A stretch of 64,000 bases of DNA from positions 26,801 to 90,800 of the forward strand of contig JAFIET010000005.1 of the NCBI GenBank assembly GCA_020832405.1. Reading direction: 5' to 3'. A model generated the notes under the pieces. The model did no database searches and was not told where the DNA came from. It was given only the letters and a program-made list of their open reading frames with translations. Below are positions 9,063-18,697 of this stretch, in pieces (the stretch's first letter is position 1; the number at the start of each line of letters is the position of its first letter). The translations under genes were made by a program, and so were the position numbers. This DNA comes from Balneolales bacterium. Lineage in GTDB: Bacteria > Bacteroidota > Rhodothermia > Balneolales > Cyclonatronaceae.

Positions 9063-9569
9063 TTACGTTTGGTAGTACCAAAGCAACTCAGGCTTGAATT
9101 CTGTTCCGTAGAGCCGTCTTGAAATTCCGTCAAGGGCAATCTCACCCCGCTCAGCGAGATAAAGCTCATGGCCGGCTGTTGCCTCAAGAAACCCGAATTG
9201 AACCAGGTCGTTGATAATGAGATAGCCAAGTTCAGCAGTAGTGCCGCAGTTTTTCTGAGCAAACTCCCGGGTAAGAGGCGGCTGCGGCGGTAAACCTGCA
9301 AGCCCTAAAATGTTGAATTCAGCCGGAGTAAGCGGGTAGCCTTCCGAACCGGTTGTAAGCAGCGAATCCCAGGCTTTTTGAGAGTAATGAAGCCCAAACC
9401 AGCGCTTTGTTCTTTTGATTATTCGATGGGTAACTGCACAGCTTACTATTTCTGCTGCAGGTACATCGAAGGGTTCGCCCCTTGATCGGTAAAGGGAAAC
9501 GAGGGTGGCCAAATCCAGAATCTGAATATTAGGCGGATACAAAAAACAGGGTTGTACAAATGCTGACAT
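9063..9569 (-). CDS. Hypothetical protein downstream of topA
   Basis: I do not recognise this 168-residue protein. It has no signal peptide or membrane segment. The C-terminal half (about residues 95-160) reads like a winged-helix segment: PPLTREFAQKN, then AELGYLIINDLVQFGFLE, then a short beta hairpin (LYLAERGEIALDGIS). It begins 32 bases after topA on the same strand and is most likely the last gene of a peroxiredoxin-topA-hypothetical operon. The aromatic C-terminus (LLWYYQT) is distinctive. Real gene: probable, from the operon position and protein-like composition. Confidence 0.65.
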   Translation of the reverse strand: MSAFVQPCFLYPPNIQILDLATLVSLYRSRGEPFDVPAAEIVSCAVTHRIIKRTKRWFGLHYSQKAWDSLLTTGSEGYPLTPAEFNILGLAGLPPQPPLTREFAQKNCGTTAELGYLIINDLVQFGFLEATAGHELYLAERGEIALDGISRRLYGTEFKPELLWYYQT

Positions 9570-9601
9570 TAAAAACGGCTTACGACCCGGCAGGCAAGGG
9601 C

Positions 9602-12220
9602 CTATTTGGTTTTTTGTTTGATGAGCTCAACAGCCTGCTCCATACTGAAACTCTGTGCATCTGTATCTTTGGGCAGGCTGATGTTCTTTTTACCAAACTT
9701 AATGTACGGGCCGTAGCGGCCGTCAAGAATGTTGATAGCATCTCCTGTCTTGGGGTGAGGCCCGAGTTCTTTGAGTACCGATGCGCTGCCGCGCCCGCCA
9801 CCTCTGCCACCGGTTTTCTGCTGTGCAAGCACTTCGAGCGCCCGGTCGAGCTTTACATCAAGCACATTATCGTCTTTCCCGAGCGATTTAAACTTGCCGT
9901 CGTGCAGGATAAACGGACCGAAACGGCCAACGCCGGCTTTTACTTCCAATCCGGTTTCGGGGTGGTTGCCAAGGGTTCTGGGCAGGGAAAGAAGTTTCAG
10001 GGCCATCGGTAAATCTACGTCTTCGGTGGTCATGCCTTTGAGCAATGAGCCGCGTTTGGGCTTTTTATTGCTCTCAGTTACTTCACCAAGCTGCACATAC
10101 GGGCCATAGCGACCGGTAAGCATATAAATATTTTCTCCGGTTTCAGGGTGCCTGCCGAGAATATCGGGCCCTTCTTCCGAGATTTCGATCAGCTCTTTAA
10201 TTTTATCAGCTGTCAGGTCGCTTGGTTCCATACTTTCGGGGATGGAGGCTGAAACCACTTCTTCACCTTTTTTCATCTGAACATAGGGCCCAAAACGGCC
10301 TACGAATAGTTCGATACCGTCAAGCCCTTCGAGCGGAAGGTTAATTCTCCTTGCTTTGGCCGGGTCAATCTGCGACTCCTGTTTTTCAACGTTTTCTTTT
10401 AAGCCTTTTTCCCCTTCAAAATAAGATTTGATGTAGGAAAGGCGGTCGTAGGTGCCGTGGGCGATTTCATCCAGCTGATTTTCCATTTCGGAGGTGAAAT
10501 GCGTATCAACCACGTCAGGAAAGTGCGTTTCCAGCAGCTCTGTAACGGCAAATGCGGTAAAGGTAGGCACAAGGGCTGATCCGTCTTTTTTTGCATACTT
10601 CCGGTCCTGAATGGTTCCGATAATGGAAGCATAGGTGCTCGGCCGGCCAACACCTTCTTTTTCCAGAAATTTGATAAGGGTAGCTTCTGTAAAGCGGGCG
10701 GGCGGTTTCGTTTCGTGGGTTACGGCTTCAAGCTTTTTACAGCCCAGTGTGTCCTGTTCTTTAAGTGCAGGCAGAGGCTTATCCTGATCTTCCAGCTGTG
10801 CTTCCGGATCATCGCTTCCCTCAACATACGCCCGGAAATAGCCCGGAAAGAGGATGCGTTTCCCTGAGGCCTTGAAGTGGGTTTCGATGAGGCCTTCGTC
10901 AGTTGTTTTGTCGGCAATGTTTTGCCTGGCAGATGTTTTGCCGGGGGTAACGATACCCTCAATAAGCACATTGGTAAACGCAATGCGTGCTTCGGCCATT
11001 TGCGTGGCAACGGTGCGTTTCCAGATAAGGTCGTATAACTTGAGCTCGCGACCGCTAAGGCCGGTGTCGTTTGGTGTTTGAAACTGATTGCCGGCCGGCC
11101 GGATTGCTTCATGAGCCTCCTGAGCGGCTTTTGATTTGGTGGTGTACCGGCGCTCTTTTTCACTCAGGTACTCCGGGCCGTATAGTGATTCGACGCCCTT
11201 GCGTGCGGCGGTAATCGCCTGATTCGACAAAAAGGTAGAATCTGTACGCATATAGGTAATGAAGCCTTGTTCGTACAGGGCCTGTGCCACACGCATGGTA
11301 TCGCCTGCAGAGAAACCGAATTTCCGGTTGGCTTCCTGCTGAAGGGTTGAGGTTGTAAACGGAGGTGCCGGTGAGCGTTTCTGCACTTTGGTTTCAACCT
11401 GAAGCACACGCCACACGCCGTTTTCCAGTAACTGATTTTTGAGCATTTCAGCCTGCCCGAAGCTGAGCAGTTCAACGGCATCGGGCTTTTTGAGCTTGCC
11501 TGTGTTTTCATCGAAATCTTTTCCTGAAGCAAGGCGCTTGCCGTTAAGGGCACTCATTTCAGCCTCAAACTGAGAATTTTTGCTTTCCGGAAAAAGCACA
11601 GCTTTCAGATCGCAGTAGGTACCGCTACGGAACCGCATCCGCTCCCGCTCCCGGTCAACAATCAGCTTTACAGCAACAGACTGCACCCTGCCTGCGGAAA
11701 GGCCGGGTGCAATTTTCTTCCATAAAAGCGGGGAGATGGTATAGCCTGCAAGCCGGTCGATAATGCGGCGTGTTTCCTGCGCATCAACCAGATTCATATC
11801 GATTTCCCGAAACTCTGTGAGTGCTTTTTTGATGGCATCCTCAGTAATTTCATGAAAAACCATGCGCTTTACAGGCACCTTAGGTTTCAGAACTTCACGA
11901 AGGTGCCAAGAAATGCCTTCTCCTTCGCGGTCTTCGTCAGTTGCAAGTATCAGCTCATCAGCTTCTTTAATTAAATCCTTGAGCTTCTTAACAATTTTCT
12001 TTTTTTGTGTAGATACCACATAAAGAGGCTCATAGCCGTTTTCAGTGTTGATGCCCAACGAAGCCCATTTTTCTTTTTTCATATTGGCAGGCACTTCTTT
12101 GGCCGATGCCGGTAAATCGCGGATGTGCCCGTTAGAAGAATCTACCACATAGCCTTTTGGCAGGTATTTTTTGATGGTTTTAGCTTTGGTCGGGGACTCA
12201 ACAATGACTAAGGATTTCAT
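9602..12220 (-). CDS. topA: DNA topoisomerase I
   Basis: A type IA topoisomerase that relaxes negative supercoils. The Toprim domain opens the protein (VIVESPTKAKTIKKYL, catalytic E8; D95 and D97 in ATDEDREGE). The nucleophile is Tyr323 in FITYMRTDS. Instead of Cys4 zinc ribbons, the C-terminus carries four G-R-[FY]-G-P-[YF] repeats at residues 641, 703, 765 and 834, a tail common in many phyla, with a Gly-Arg-rich linker near 803-812. The full 872 residues are intact. It lies 24 bases after the peroxiredoxin gene and 32 before the hypothetical gene, so it is the middle gene of an operon. Confidence 0.97.
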   Translation of the reverse strand: MKSLVIVESPTKAKTIKKYLPKGYVVDSSNGHIRDLPASAKEVPANMKKEKWASLGINTENGYEPLYVVSTQKKKIVKKLKDLIKEADELILATDEDREGEGISWHLREVLKPKVPVKRMVFHEITEDAIKKALTEFREIDMNLVDAQETRRIIDRLAGYTISPLLWKKIAPGLSAGRVQSVAVKLIVDRERERMRFRSGTYCDLKAVLFPESKNSQFEAEMSALNGKRLASGKDFDENTGKLKKPDAVELLSFGQAEMLKNQLLENGVWRVLQVETKVQKRSPAPPFTTSTLQQEANRKFGFSAGDTMRVAQALYEQGFITYMRTDSTFLSNQAITAARKGVESLYGPEYLSEKERRYTTKSKAAQEAHEAIRPAGNQFQTPNDTGLSGRELKLYDLIWKRTVATQMAEARIAFTNVLIEGIVTPGKTSARQNIADKTTDEGLIETHFKASGKRILFPGYFRAYVEGSDDPEAQLEDQDKPLPALKEQDTLGCKKLEAVTHETKPPARFTEATLIKFLEKEGVGRPSTYASIIGTIQDRKYAKKDGSALVPTFTAFAVTELLETHFPDVVDTHFTSEMENQLDEIAHGTYDRLSYIKSYFEGEKGLKENVEKQESQIDPAKARRINLPLEGLDGIELFVGRFGPYVQMKKGEEVVSASIPESMEPSDLTADKIKELIEISEEGPDILGRHPETGENIYMLTGRYGPYVQLGEVTESNKKPKRGSLLKGMTTEDVDLPMALKLLSLPRTLGNHPETGLEVKAGVGRFGPFILHDGKFKSLGKDDNVLDVKLDRALEVLAQQKTGGRGGGRGSASVLKELGPHPKTGDAINILDGRYGPYIKFGKKNISLPKDTDAQSFSMEQAVELIKQKTK

Positions 12221-12244
12221 ATAAAAAGTTAATACGTGATATAA

Positions 12245-12718
12245 TTAGAGAGAATCGATGAGTTCAAGCAGTTCTGTTGCATGATCAGCAGGATTGAGCT
12301 TCTCGATTACTCCCAAAACGGATCCGTCTGTACCGATTACAAAGGCTGAACGGGAAGGACCTTCGTAAGTTTTGCCGTACATTTTTTTCTCAACAACAGA
12401 ATCTGTTGCCTTTGAAAAGGCGTTCGCGGGGTCTGAGGCCAAAATATAGCTTATGCCAAGCTTCTGCGCATACTTTTTATGTGAACCGCAGCTATCCTTT
12501 GAAATGGCGATGAGGTTGTAGCCTCTTTCCGCAAAACTGCCTGCATGTTCGGCAAGGCTTTTATTTTGTTTATCGCAGCTGCCGGTATTGTTTTTCATAT
12601 AAACAGAAACGATTGCAGGCTTATCAAGCAGCTCAGCAAAGCTGACTTCCGTTTCTGATCCGCCCCGAATTACCTTAAGAGTGAATTCTGTATTGATTTT
12701 ATCGCCTTTGGTTACCAT
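12245..12718 (-). CDS. Bcp/PrxQ-like peroxiredoxin with altered active-site motif
   Basis: A 157-residue thioredoxin-fold peroxiredoxin of the AhpC/Bcp type, which reduces hydroperoxides with a cysteine. The presumed peroxidatic Cys48 lies in NNTGSCDK, keeping Thr45 three residues before it, but the usual Pro of the PxxxTxxC motif is Met41. A second cysteine, Cys77, lies in ISKDSCGSHKKYAQ, where Bcp relatives have SPDSxxSH; it could act as resolving cysteine. The rest follows the family (SRSAFVIGTDGSVLGVIEKL). First gene of the topA operon, 24 bases upstream. Function as a thiol peroxidase is likely but the motif change lowers certainty. Confidence 0.8.
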   Translation of the reverse strand: MVTKGDKINTEFTLKVIRGGSETEVSFAELLDKPAIVSVYMKNNTGSCDKQNKSLAEHAGSFAERGYNLIAISKDSCGSHKKYAQKLGISYILASDPANAFSKATDSVVEKKMYGKTYEGPSRSAFVIGTDGSVLGVIEKLNPADHATELLELIDSL

Positions 12719-12995
12719 AGTGCAAAAAAAGTTTGGTTTTGGTTGATGTTATTGAACATCCGGTTTTCAGAAACCACTGAAGCCAGCTCATTTTTTTCAC
12801 AACAATTTTTCTAAAGGGCAAAATGAAAAAGTTTCCCCAATAAAAAAAGAAGCATAAAAATTGCGCAAGGGCAGGCCCTGCAGTTTTCGGTAAAGGATGT
12901 GTGGCCCAAAATGGAACCAGGCCTTATAAACGTTCCTTAAATGCCTTTACAGCTGAATAAAGCCAGCCTCGTTGCAGTCTGAATATACTGCTGAT

Positions 12996-13328
12996 TCAGG
13001 CCCTGGCATCACTGAAGAGCCGCTGAACACCTTCGGCCTTGTTGGCTATGCTTTCACAAACCAGATCGCACAGGTTGTAAACCGATTCGTCTGCAATAAA
13101 ATAATACACATGGAGGCCCTCTTTACGCCGGCCGAGGATGCCGTGCGAAATAAGCAGGGAAAGATGTTTGGATACATTCGCCTGCCCGGCCCCCGTAAGC
13201 TCTACCAGGTCCTGAACGCAGTACTCCCCCTTTTGCAGGCAAGCGAGAAGGCGCAGACGCATAGGCTCACCTAACACTTTAAACCGCTGTGCTACGTGTT
13301 CGAGGGTTTGGTCGTTAAGTTTAGGCAT
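12996..13328 (-). CDS. ArsR/SmtB-family transcriptional repressor
   Basis: A 110-residue winged-helix regulator. The recognition helix is in GAGQANVSKHLSLLISHGIL (residues 46-65), and the family wing follows (GRRKEGLHVYYF). Metal-sensing ArsR members have ELCVCDL in helix 3; here the matching stretch is EYCVQDL with Cys37 only, though Cys30, Cys87 and Cys91 are also present, so metal or redox sensing is possible but unproven. It stands alone, with no metal-transport or arsenic gene nearby. An ACTTAAGT palindrome (13336-13343) just upstream of the start could be an autoregulatory site. Confidence 0.9.
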   Translation of the reverse strand: MPKLNDQTLEHVAQRFKVLGEPMRLRLLACLQKGEYCVQDLVELTGAGQANVSKHLSLLISHGILGRRKEGLHVYYFIADESVYNLCDLVCESIANKAEGVQRLFSDARA

Positions 13329-13751
13329 ACAAAATACTTAAGTGAAAAATAAGGGAGCTTGGGTTGAACAATTATGATTCCCGGAGCATGTAAACGGTAG
13401 TTGAAAACAATTTGTGAAGCGACTTTATAAGGTATGAAAAACGCAACTATATAACTAATCGGTAATTTAATGTGTTTGTGATCTGAGAATGCATTGAATG
13501 TATCTTGGTTCTAAATCGTTTGTATCTTAAGTTCAGCCGCCATACCCGGGCTGTAAAACCTGATTTACGCTGCCATCAGCTGCTATCAAACTGCTTACTA
13601 ACAATGCCTGATTCATTTCCTTCCTCCCAAAGCCTGCACCGGCTTTTTTGATACTCCGCAAAAAAAAATTCAAATTTGCTGTAAGGTTTCAGGCCTGTGT
13701 GAATCTTAATGCAAAACAACTAATACGAGAACAAAAAAGGAGACACAACAT
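13329..13751. other. 423-base divergent intergenic region between arsR-like gene and ssb
   Basis: This AT-rich region must hold the promoters of both the ArsR gene and ssb. I see the ACTTAAGT palindrome next to the ArsR start and the ssb ribosome site AAGGAG at 13737-13742, nine bases before its ATG. No convincing open frame or structured RNA is visible. Confidence 0.5.
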
Positions 13752-14213
13752 ATGTCCAGTTTAAATAAAGCAATGGTTATCGGTAACTTAGGTGCTGATC
13801 CAGAGGTACGCTATACTTCAAATAACACAGCTGTTGCTACACTTAGTGTGGCAACCTCCGAGCGTTACCGCGATAACAACGGTGAACTGCAGGAGCGGAC
13901 CGAGTGGCACAGAATTATCGCCTGGGGTAAGCTTGCTGAACTCTGCCAGAATTATCTGAAAAAGGGTAACAAAGCCTACTTTGAAGGGCCGATACAAACC
14001 CGGCAGTGGGAAGATAAAGACGGACAAAAGCGTTACACTACGGAAATTAAGGCTTTGAACATCGTGCTGCTGACACCCCCCGGGCAGGGCAGTTCAGGAG
14101 GTGATTACAGCAGCTCAGGCGCTGCATCAAAGCCTGGTATAGCCGCATCGGGCGATGTTAACAATTTCTCAGATAATACACTTAACGAGGTCGAAGACGA
14201 CCTTCCGTTTTAA
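13752..14213 (+). CDS. ssb: Single-stranded DNA-binding protein
   Basis: SSB coats single-stranded DNA and recruits partners through its acidic tip. Residues 1-110 form the OB fold (NKAMVIGNLGADPEVRYT near the start, then TEWHRIIAWGKLAE). A Gly/Ser-rich linker follows, and the C-terminus is EVEDDLPF, the canonical partner-binding tail. AAGGAG nine bases upstream supports the ATG. The length of 153 residues is normal. A terminator follows, so it is probably monocistronic even though the next gene is the gldE-like one. The ssb-gldE order is common in Bacteroidetes. Confidence 0.97.
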   Translation: MSSLNKAMVIGNLGADPEVRYTSNNTAVATLSVATSERYRDNNGELQERTEWHRIIAWGKLAELCQNYLKKGNKAYFEGPIQTRQWEDKDGQKRYTTEIKALNIVLLTPPGQGSSGGDYSSSGAASKPGIAASGDVNNFSDNTLNEVEDDLPF

Positions 14214-14235
14214 CGCCCGGCCCTGTAAACAACCC

Positions 14236-14280
14236 AAAGCCCGATCTGCAAGCTGTAGCAGGCCGGGCTTTGTTATTTTA
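14236..14280 (+). terminator. Intrinsic terminator after ssb
   Basis: An outer stem AAAGCCCG (14236-14243) pairs with CGGGCTTT (14264-14271), with an inner CTGC/GCAG stem, then TGTTATTTTA. It lies 22 bases after the ssb stop. Confidence 0.75.
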
Positions 14281-14451
14281 TCAAACCGGCAACTTGCAGG
14301 GCAGTTACACTGACTGTTAGCAGGTGAAAGATGCCACTTTTAATTAGTATATTTAGAACTGTATTTTTAAGGTTTACCTTTTGCCTTTACCGAAAAAAAC
14401 GCCGGCCTTATTCCGGGTTAGTGCGTACTGATTACTAATTTATCTGTTCCG

Positions 14452-15858
14452 TTGGAGCCTCCGCATTTATCACTGTCTGATTTTAGCATTGCTGTCGCGC
14501 AAACGCAGGCTGAAGCCATCGGGCATCTCAATACCCTGGATCCTGTAGAAACCGGGCTGCAGTTACTTGTCATTTTTCTGGGGCTCATCTTTTCGGCCTT
14601 CTTTTCCGGTTCTGAAGTCGCCTACTTTTCGCAGCAGAATACAACCCGCTTCAGCGATAAAGAAAAGCGGCTCGACAGTCAGGAGATGCGTGTAAAGCGC
14701 ATGCTTGATGAGCCACGGCGGCTGCTTGCTACCATTTTAATCGGAAATACAACAGCTAATATAGTAACAGCCGTTTTTGCTGCTGTTGTAACCGGTAAAC
14801 TTATTAAAGCCTTCGCTTTACCGGCCTGGCTTATTTTTTCGGCCGAAATACTGATTCTCACTTTTACTATTGTAATCCTGACTGAGATTACGCCGAAAAT
14901 TCTTGCTTTAAAAAATACCTATACTATTTCCCGGCGCCTCAGCGGCCTGCTGTTGTTTTTCTTTTTGATTTTATCGCCCCTTGCCCGCATTATCGCTCAC
15001 TCAGCTGCCAAGCTCGAAGCCCGGATTCCAACACAGCAGGATGAGATCAGCTCAGAAGATATCAAAACCATTGCTGAAGTTGGTGAAAGGCAAGGTACCT
15101 TAAAGGGGGAAGAACGTGAGATTATCGAAAACGTAATTGAGTTCAGCAATACGCAGGTAAAAGAAATAATGACCTCAAGGGTAAACATGGTTGCAGTTTC
15201 TACAGAGGCAACTTTGGATGACGTGCTTGCCCTCATCCGGGAAAAAAGCATCTCCCGCTTCCCTTTGTTCGACGGTGATCTTGATACCATAACCGGTATT
15301 ATTCACGCCAAAGATATTCTTCCGTTTCTGCTGTCCAATCAGGACAGCTCCGTAATAAACTGGCAAACCAATGCCCGAAAGGCGTTGTTCGTGCCTACCT
15401 CAAAAAAAATTGATGACCTCCTTCGCGATTTTCAGCGGGAGAAAACACACGTTGCTATTGTTGTTGATGAGTACGGAGGTACCGAAGGCCTCATTACACT
15501 TGATGACATTCTCGAGGAAATTATCGGCGAAATTCATGATGAGCACAGCGAGACCGAAGAGCTTTTTGCCCGTACTGAAAACGGAGATTACATTTTTGAA
15601 GCAAGAGTCGATCTCGATGATGTAGCGCAGGTGCTTGACCGTGAACTTACAACCGACAATGACGAGTATGAAACCCTGGGTGGGTTAGTGTATCACCTAA
15701 CCGAGCGTATCCCCGAAGAAGGGGAACAGATCATATTCAGGGGCCTGGAGCTAACGGTACATGAAACTGAGAACAACCGCCTCCGGAAAATAAGAATTCA
15801 TGTGCTCCCCGATGATTATCTCGATGATGCCTCGGGTGAAGGAAGCGGAGCCGACTAA
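14452..15858 (+). CDS. gldE: GldE-like CNNM/CBS transporter-family protein (hemolysin C type)
   Basis: A 468-residue membrane protein with the CNNM (DUF21) domain in three to four helices (about residues 33-180; FFSGSEVAYFS is the family signature), a pair of CBS domains (about 205-345; VKEIMTSRVNMVAVS, then HVAIVVDEYGGTEGL) and a C-terminal CorC/HlyC domain (about 365-455). CorC-type proteins are linked to magnesium or cobalt efflux; in Bacteroidetes the homologue next to ssb is GldE, needed for gliding and T9SS-linked functions in Flavobacterium. The ssb neighbour favours GldE; gldD, its usual partner, is not here. The start is TTG at 14452; an in-frame stop at 14419 limits other choices. 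Confidence 0.75.
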   Translation: MEPPHLSLSDFSIAVAQTQAEAIGHLNTLDPVETGLQLLVIFLGLIFSAFFSGSEVAYFSQQNTTRFSDKEKRLDSQEMRVKRMLDEPRRLLATILIGNTTANIVTAVFAAVVTGKLIKAFALPAWLIFSAEILILTFTIVILTEITPKILALKNTYTISRRLSGLLLFFFLILSPLARIIAHSAAKLEARIPTQQDEISSEDIKTIAEVGERQGTLKGEEREIIENVIEFSNTQVKEIMTSRVNMVAVSTEATLDDVLALIREKSISRFPLFDGDLDTITGIIHAKDILPFLLSNQDSSVINWQTNARKALFVPTSKKIDDLLRDFQREKTHVAIVVDEYGGTEGLITLDDILEEIIGEIHDEHSETEELFARTENGDYIFEARVDLDDVAQVLDRELTTDNDEYETLGGLVYHLTERIPEEGEQIIFRGLELTVHETENNRLRKIRIHVLPDDYLDDASGEGSGAD

Positions 15859-15930
15859 AGTTTTTTTGCAGGATGACGCACTTCTGCCCCGCCCTGCCTT
15901 TTCTGCTAATAACAAAACCTGCTTATTACT

Positions 15931-17223
15931 ATGATAGAACGCTACAGCCGGCCGCAAATGGCGGCAATATGGACCGATCAGGCGCAGTTCCAGGCCTGGC
16001 TTGATGTTGAACTTGCAGCCTGCCGTGCCTGGAGCGAGCTGGGGCACATTCCTTCCGAAGATGTGGATGAGCTGTACAACAATGCCGGCTTCTCAATTGA
16101 CAGAATCCTTGAAATTGAAGCTGTTACCCGGCACGATGTTGTAGCTTTTACCCGCGCGGTTTCTGAAACGCTGGGCCCCGAAAAAAAATGGATACACTAT
16201 GGCCTTACCTCAACCGATGTGGTTGACACAGCATGGGGGGTACGGCTCAAAAAAGCCAATGAAATTCTTGCCGCCGGCATTCAGCGCATGTGTGATGTGC
16301 TCGCTGCCAAAGCCATTGAGCACAAGCACAGCGTAATGATGGGCCGCACACACGGCATTCACGCAGAGCCCACAACTTTTGGCCTGAAATGCGCTCTTTG
16401 GTTTGCCGAGATGAAGCGCAACCAAAAGCGTTTTGTTATGGCCGCCGCTGATGTAGAAGTCGGTAAGCTTTCCGGGGCTGTTGGCACGTTTGCGAACATC
16501 CCGCCGGAGGTTGAGGAAATTACCTGCCGTATTCTCGGTCTCAAAGCTGCCGAGATTTCCACCCAAACCCTGCAGCGCGACCGCCACGCCTATTACGTAG
16601 CTACCCTTGCTACGATTGCATCCACCCTGGAAAAGATGGCAGTTGAAGTGAGACATCTCCAAAAAAGCGAAACCCGGGAAGCTGAGGAATATTTTGCCGC
16701 AGGTCAGAAGGGCTCGTCGGCCATGCCGCATAAACGGAATCCGATTTCTTCAGAAAACATCACCGGTTGTGCAAGGGTGATTCGCGGCTACATGATTACG
16801 GCATTCGAGAACGTGCCGCTGTGGCATGAGCGCGATATTTCACACTCATCAGCGGAGCGCATCATCCTGCCCGATGCTACCATTTTGCTGGACTATATGC
16901 TCCACCGATTCGCCCGCGTTATGGAGCAGCTTGTGGTTTTCACCGGTCGCATGAAGTCGAATATAGACCTCACACACGGTCTTGTTTTTTCTCAGCGCGT
17001 GATGCTCAAGCTCATAGATAAAGGGCTCAGCCGCGAAAAAGCCTACGATACAGTACAGCCGCTTGCCATGCAGGCCTGGGAGCAGCAAACACATCTCAAA
17101 CCCCTGGTTTTGGGCAGTGATGCCGTACGTGAGAAACTCTCGGAAGAAGATGTTGAAGACGCATTCGATCTTGGCCACCATATGGCGCAGGTTAACCGGA
17201 TTTTTGCCCGTGTCGGGCTTTAG
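15931..17223 (+). CDS. purB: Adenylosuccinate lyase
   Basis: PurB catalyses two fumarate-releasing steps, one in IMP synthesis (SAICAR to AICAR) and one in AMP synthesis. The 430-residue protein begins [15 protein letters not shown], has the [10 protein letters not shown] and [11 protein letters not shown] segments, and carries the fumarase/aspartase-superfamily signature [11 protein letters not shown] near residue 261. It starts 72 bases after the gldE-like gene on the same strand. The length and all signature regions are normal for the bacterial PurB type. Confidence 0.97.
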   Translation: MIERYSRPQMAAIWTDQAQFQAWLDVELAACRAWSELGHIPSEDVDELYNNAGFSIDRILEIEAVTRHDVVAFTRAVSETLGPEKKWIHYGLTSTDVVDTAWGVRLKKANEILAAGIQRMCDVLAAKAIEHKHSVMMGRTHGIHAEPTTFGLKCALWFAEMKRNQKRFVMAAADVEVGKLSGAVGTFANIPPEVEEITCRILGLKAAEISTQTLQRDRHAYYVATLATIASTLEKMAVEVRHLQKSETREAEEYFAAGQKGSSAMPHKRNPISSENITGCARVIRGYMITAFENVPLWHERDISHSSAERIILPDATILLDYMLHRFARVMEQLVVFTGRMKSNIDLTHGLVFSQRVMLKLIDKGLSREKAYDTVQPLAMQAWEQQTHLKPLVLGSDAVREKLSEEDVEDAFDLGHHMAQVNRIFARVGL

Positions 17224-17224
17224 C

Positions 17225-17250
17225 GGCTTTGGCCAGGCCTGACCAAAGCC
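17225..17250. terminator. Hairpin between convergent purB and menE
   Basis: GGCTTTGG (17225-17232) pairs with CCAAAGCC (17243-17250) around a CAGGCCTG core, giving an almost continuous inverted repeat right after the purB stop. No T-run follows on either strand, so its role as terminator is uncertain. Confidence 0.4.
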
Positions 17251-17275
17251 TGCAATAAAGGAGGCGGGAATTAAA

Positions 17276-18697
17276 CTATAAAAGCTTTTCCAGGGCTTCC
17301 CGCTGAATTTTACCCATTTCGTTACGCGGTATTCGCTCCGGAAACCTGAATTCGGCAGGTACCATCCATGCCGGCATTTTTTCTTTGAGCCAGCTACGGA
17401 GCTTATCCGGATCAGGTTTGTCGCCCTCAAACACGATCCAGGCAACCAGCTTCTGCCCCCATCGGGCATCCGGCAGTCCGCCTACTACCAGGTCGGCAAT
17501 CCCGTCTATTTCGCTGCGCAGTATGGATTCAACTTCCCCGGGGTTGATGTTTTCCCCTCCGCTTACTACGAGATCAGAGCGCCGCATTTCAATATAAACC
17601 CAGCCGCCGGAGTCTTGCCGTGCGTAATCGCCGGTGCAGAACCAGCCATCAGCATCAAACGAGGCGGGGCTGTTTGCGGGGGCATCGGCGTAGGTATTGA
17701 TCAGCTGTGGTCCCTTTAGCCAAAGCAGGCCGGTTTCTCCTGCCGGTAAAACGGCTCCGTACGCATCCCGGATCTGAACATAATGTCCGGGGTTTGCTTT
17801 GCCACTGCTGCCAAAAGGGGCGTTACCCAGCTCTTTGTAGGGAACACTGATTACATGGGCACAGCTTTCGGTCATACCGTAGCTTTTCATTACAGGTACT
17901 GCGCGGGAGCGGGCTTCTTCGATTAGCGCGTTGGGTGAAGGTCCTCCCCCAAGCAAGATGGCTTTAAAACCGGGATGAACAATCAGGGCTTTTCCGATTT
18001 CAAGCAGTTGGTCAAGCTGTGTGGGTACCATAGAGGCCAGAGTGAGGGATTCATTTCCTGTAAGTTGAGCCAGCATTTCATCGTAACCACACATGCGCGC
18101 ATCAACAATGGAGTTGCCGTTCAGCCACGACCGAAGTACAACTGCTGCGCCGCCAATATGATTGAGCGGCAGGCAAAGCAGCCAAGATTCGAGTCTGTCA
18201 GGGAGCAGGCTGGTTTCCATACTACTGAATGCGGCCTGCATCTGTGCCCGGCGCAGCGCGACAAGCTTGGGCGCGCCGCTGCTTCCTGAAGTAAACAGGT
18301 AGCTGAAAATTGATTCCGGATCATCTGTATAAGACCTTGTTGGAAAGTCGTCGCCGTTGTTTTTAAGATATTCATCCAGAGCCTGCTTCCAGTGGTAGGG
18401 TACCGGGTTAAGCAGGTGTTTTGCACGGGCTGTGATAGTGGCTGATGCGAGTGCGGGTTCAATCCAGTAGGGAACAGAAGCATGCCAGCATGCAGCAATA
18501 AACTCCGGAGCCATGCGGTGATTGGCGGGGAAGCTAAGCGGTTGCTCAGGTTCAGAGCAGTATTGTGTGTGCCAGCGCTTTACGACGGCCGCCATCCGGA
18601 TTACCGTTTCCCGGGTAGAGCGGAGGTCGAGAAGCCCGCCTGTTGCCGCCGAAAAAATAAACGGAACAGGAGGCCGGAAGTTAAACGGTAAATTCAT
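17276..18697 (-). CDS. menE: o-Succinylbenzoate-CoA ligase
   Basis: MenE activates o-succinylbenzoate with ATP and CoA in menaquinone synthesis. This adenylate-forming enzyme shows the P-loop TSGSSGAPK at residues 136-144, the YGMTESCAH motif, WFCTGDYARQD, and near the C-terminus the catalytic Lys of NEMGKIQREAL. At 473 residues it is the short MenE type. Its start overlaps the end of menC by 17 bases, so translation is probably coupled. Last gene of the menA-menC-menE operon. I base the MenE call on the operon as well as on the domain, since AMP-ligases are numerous. Confidence 0.93.
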   Translation of the reverse strand: MNLPFNFRPPVPFIFSAATGGLLDLRSTRETVIRMAAVVKRWHTQYCSEPEQPLSFPANHRMAPEFIAACWHASVPYWIEPALASATITARAKHLLNPVPYHWKQALDEYLKNNGDDFPTRSYTDDPESIFSYLFTSGSSGAPKLVALRRAQMQAAFSSMETSLLPDRLESWLLCLPLNHIGGAAVVLRSWLNGNSIVDARMCGYDEMLAQLTGNESLTLASMVPTQLDQLLEIGKALIVHPGFKAILLGGGPSPNALIEEARSRAVPVMKSYGMTESCAHVISVPYKELGNAPFGSSGKANPGHYVQIRDAYGAVLPAGETGLLWLKGPQLINTYADAPANSPASFDADGWFCTGDYARQDSGGWVYIEMRRSDLVVSGGENINPGEVESILRSEIDGIADLVVGGLPDARWGQKLVAWIVFEGDKPDPDKLRSWLKEKMPAWMVPAEFRFPERIPRNEMGKIQREALEKLL

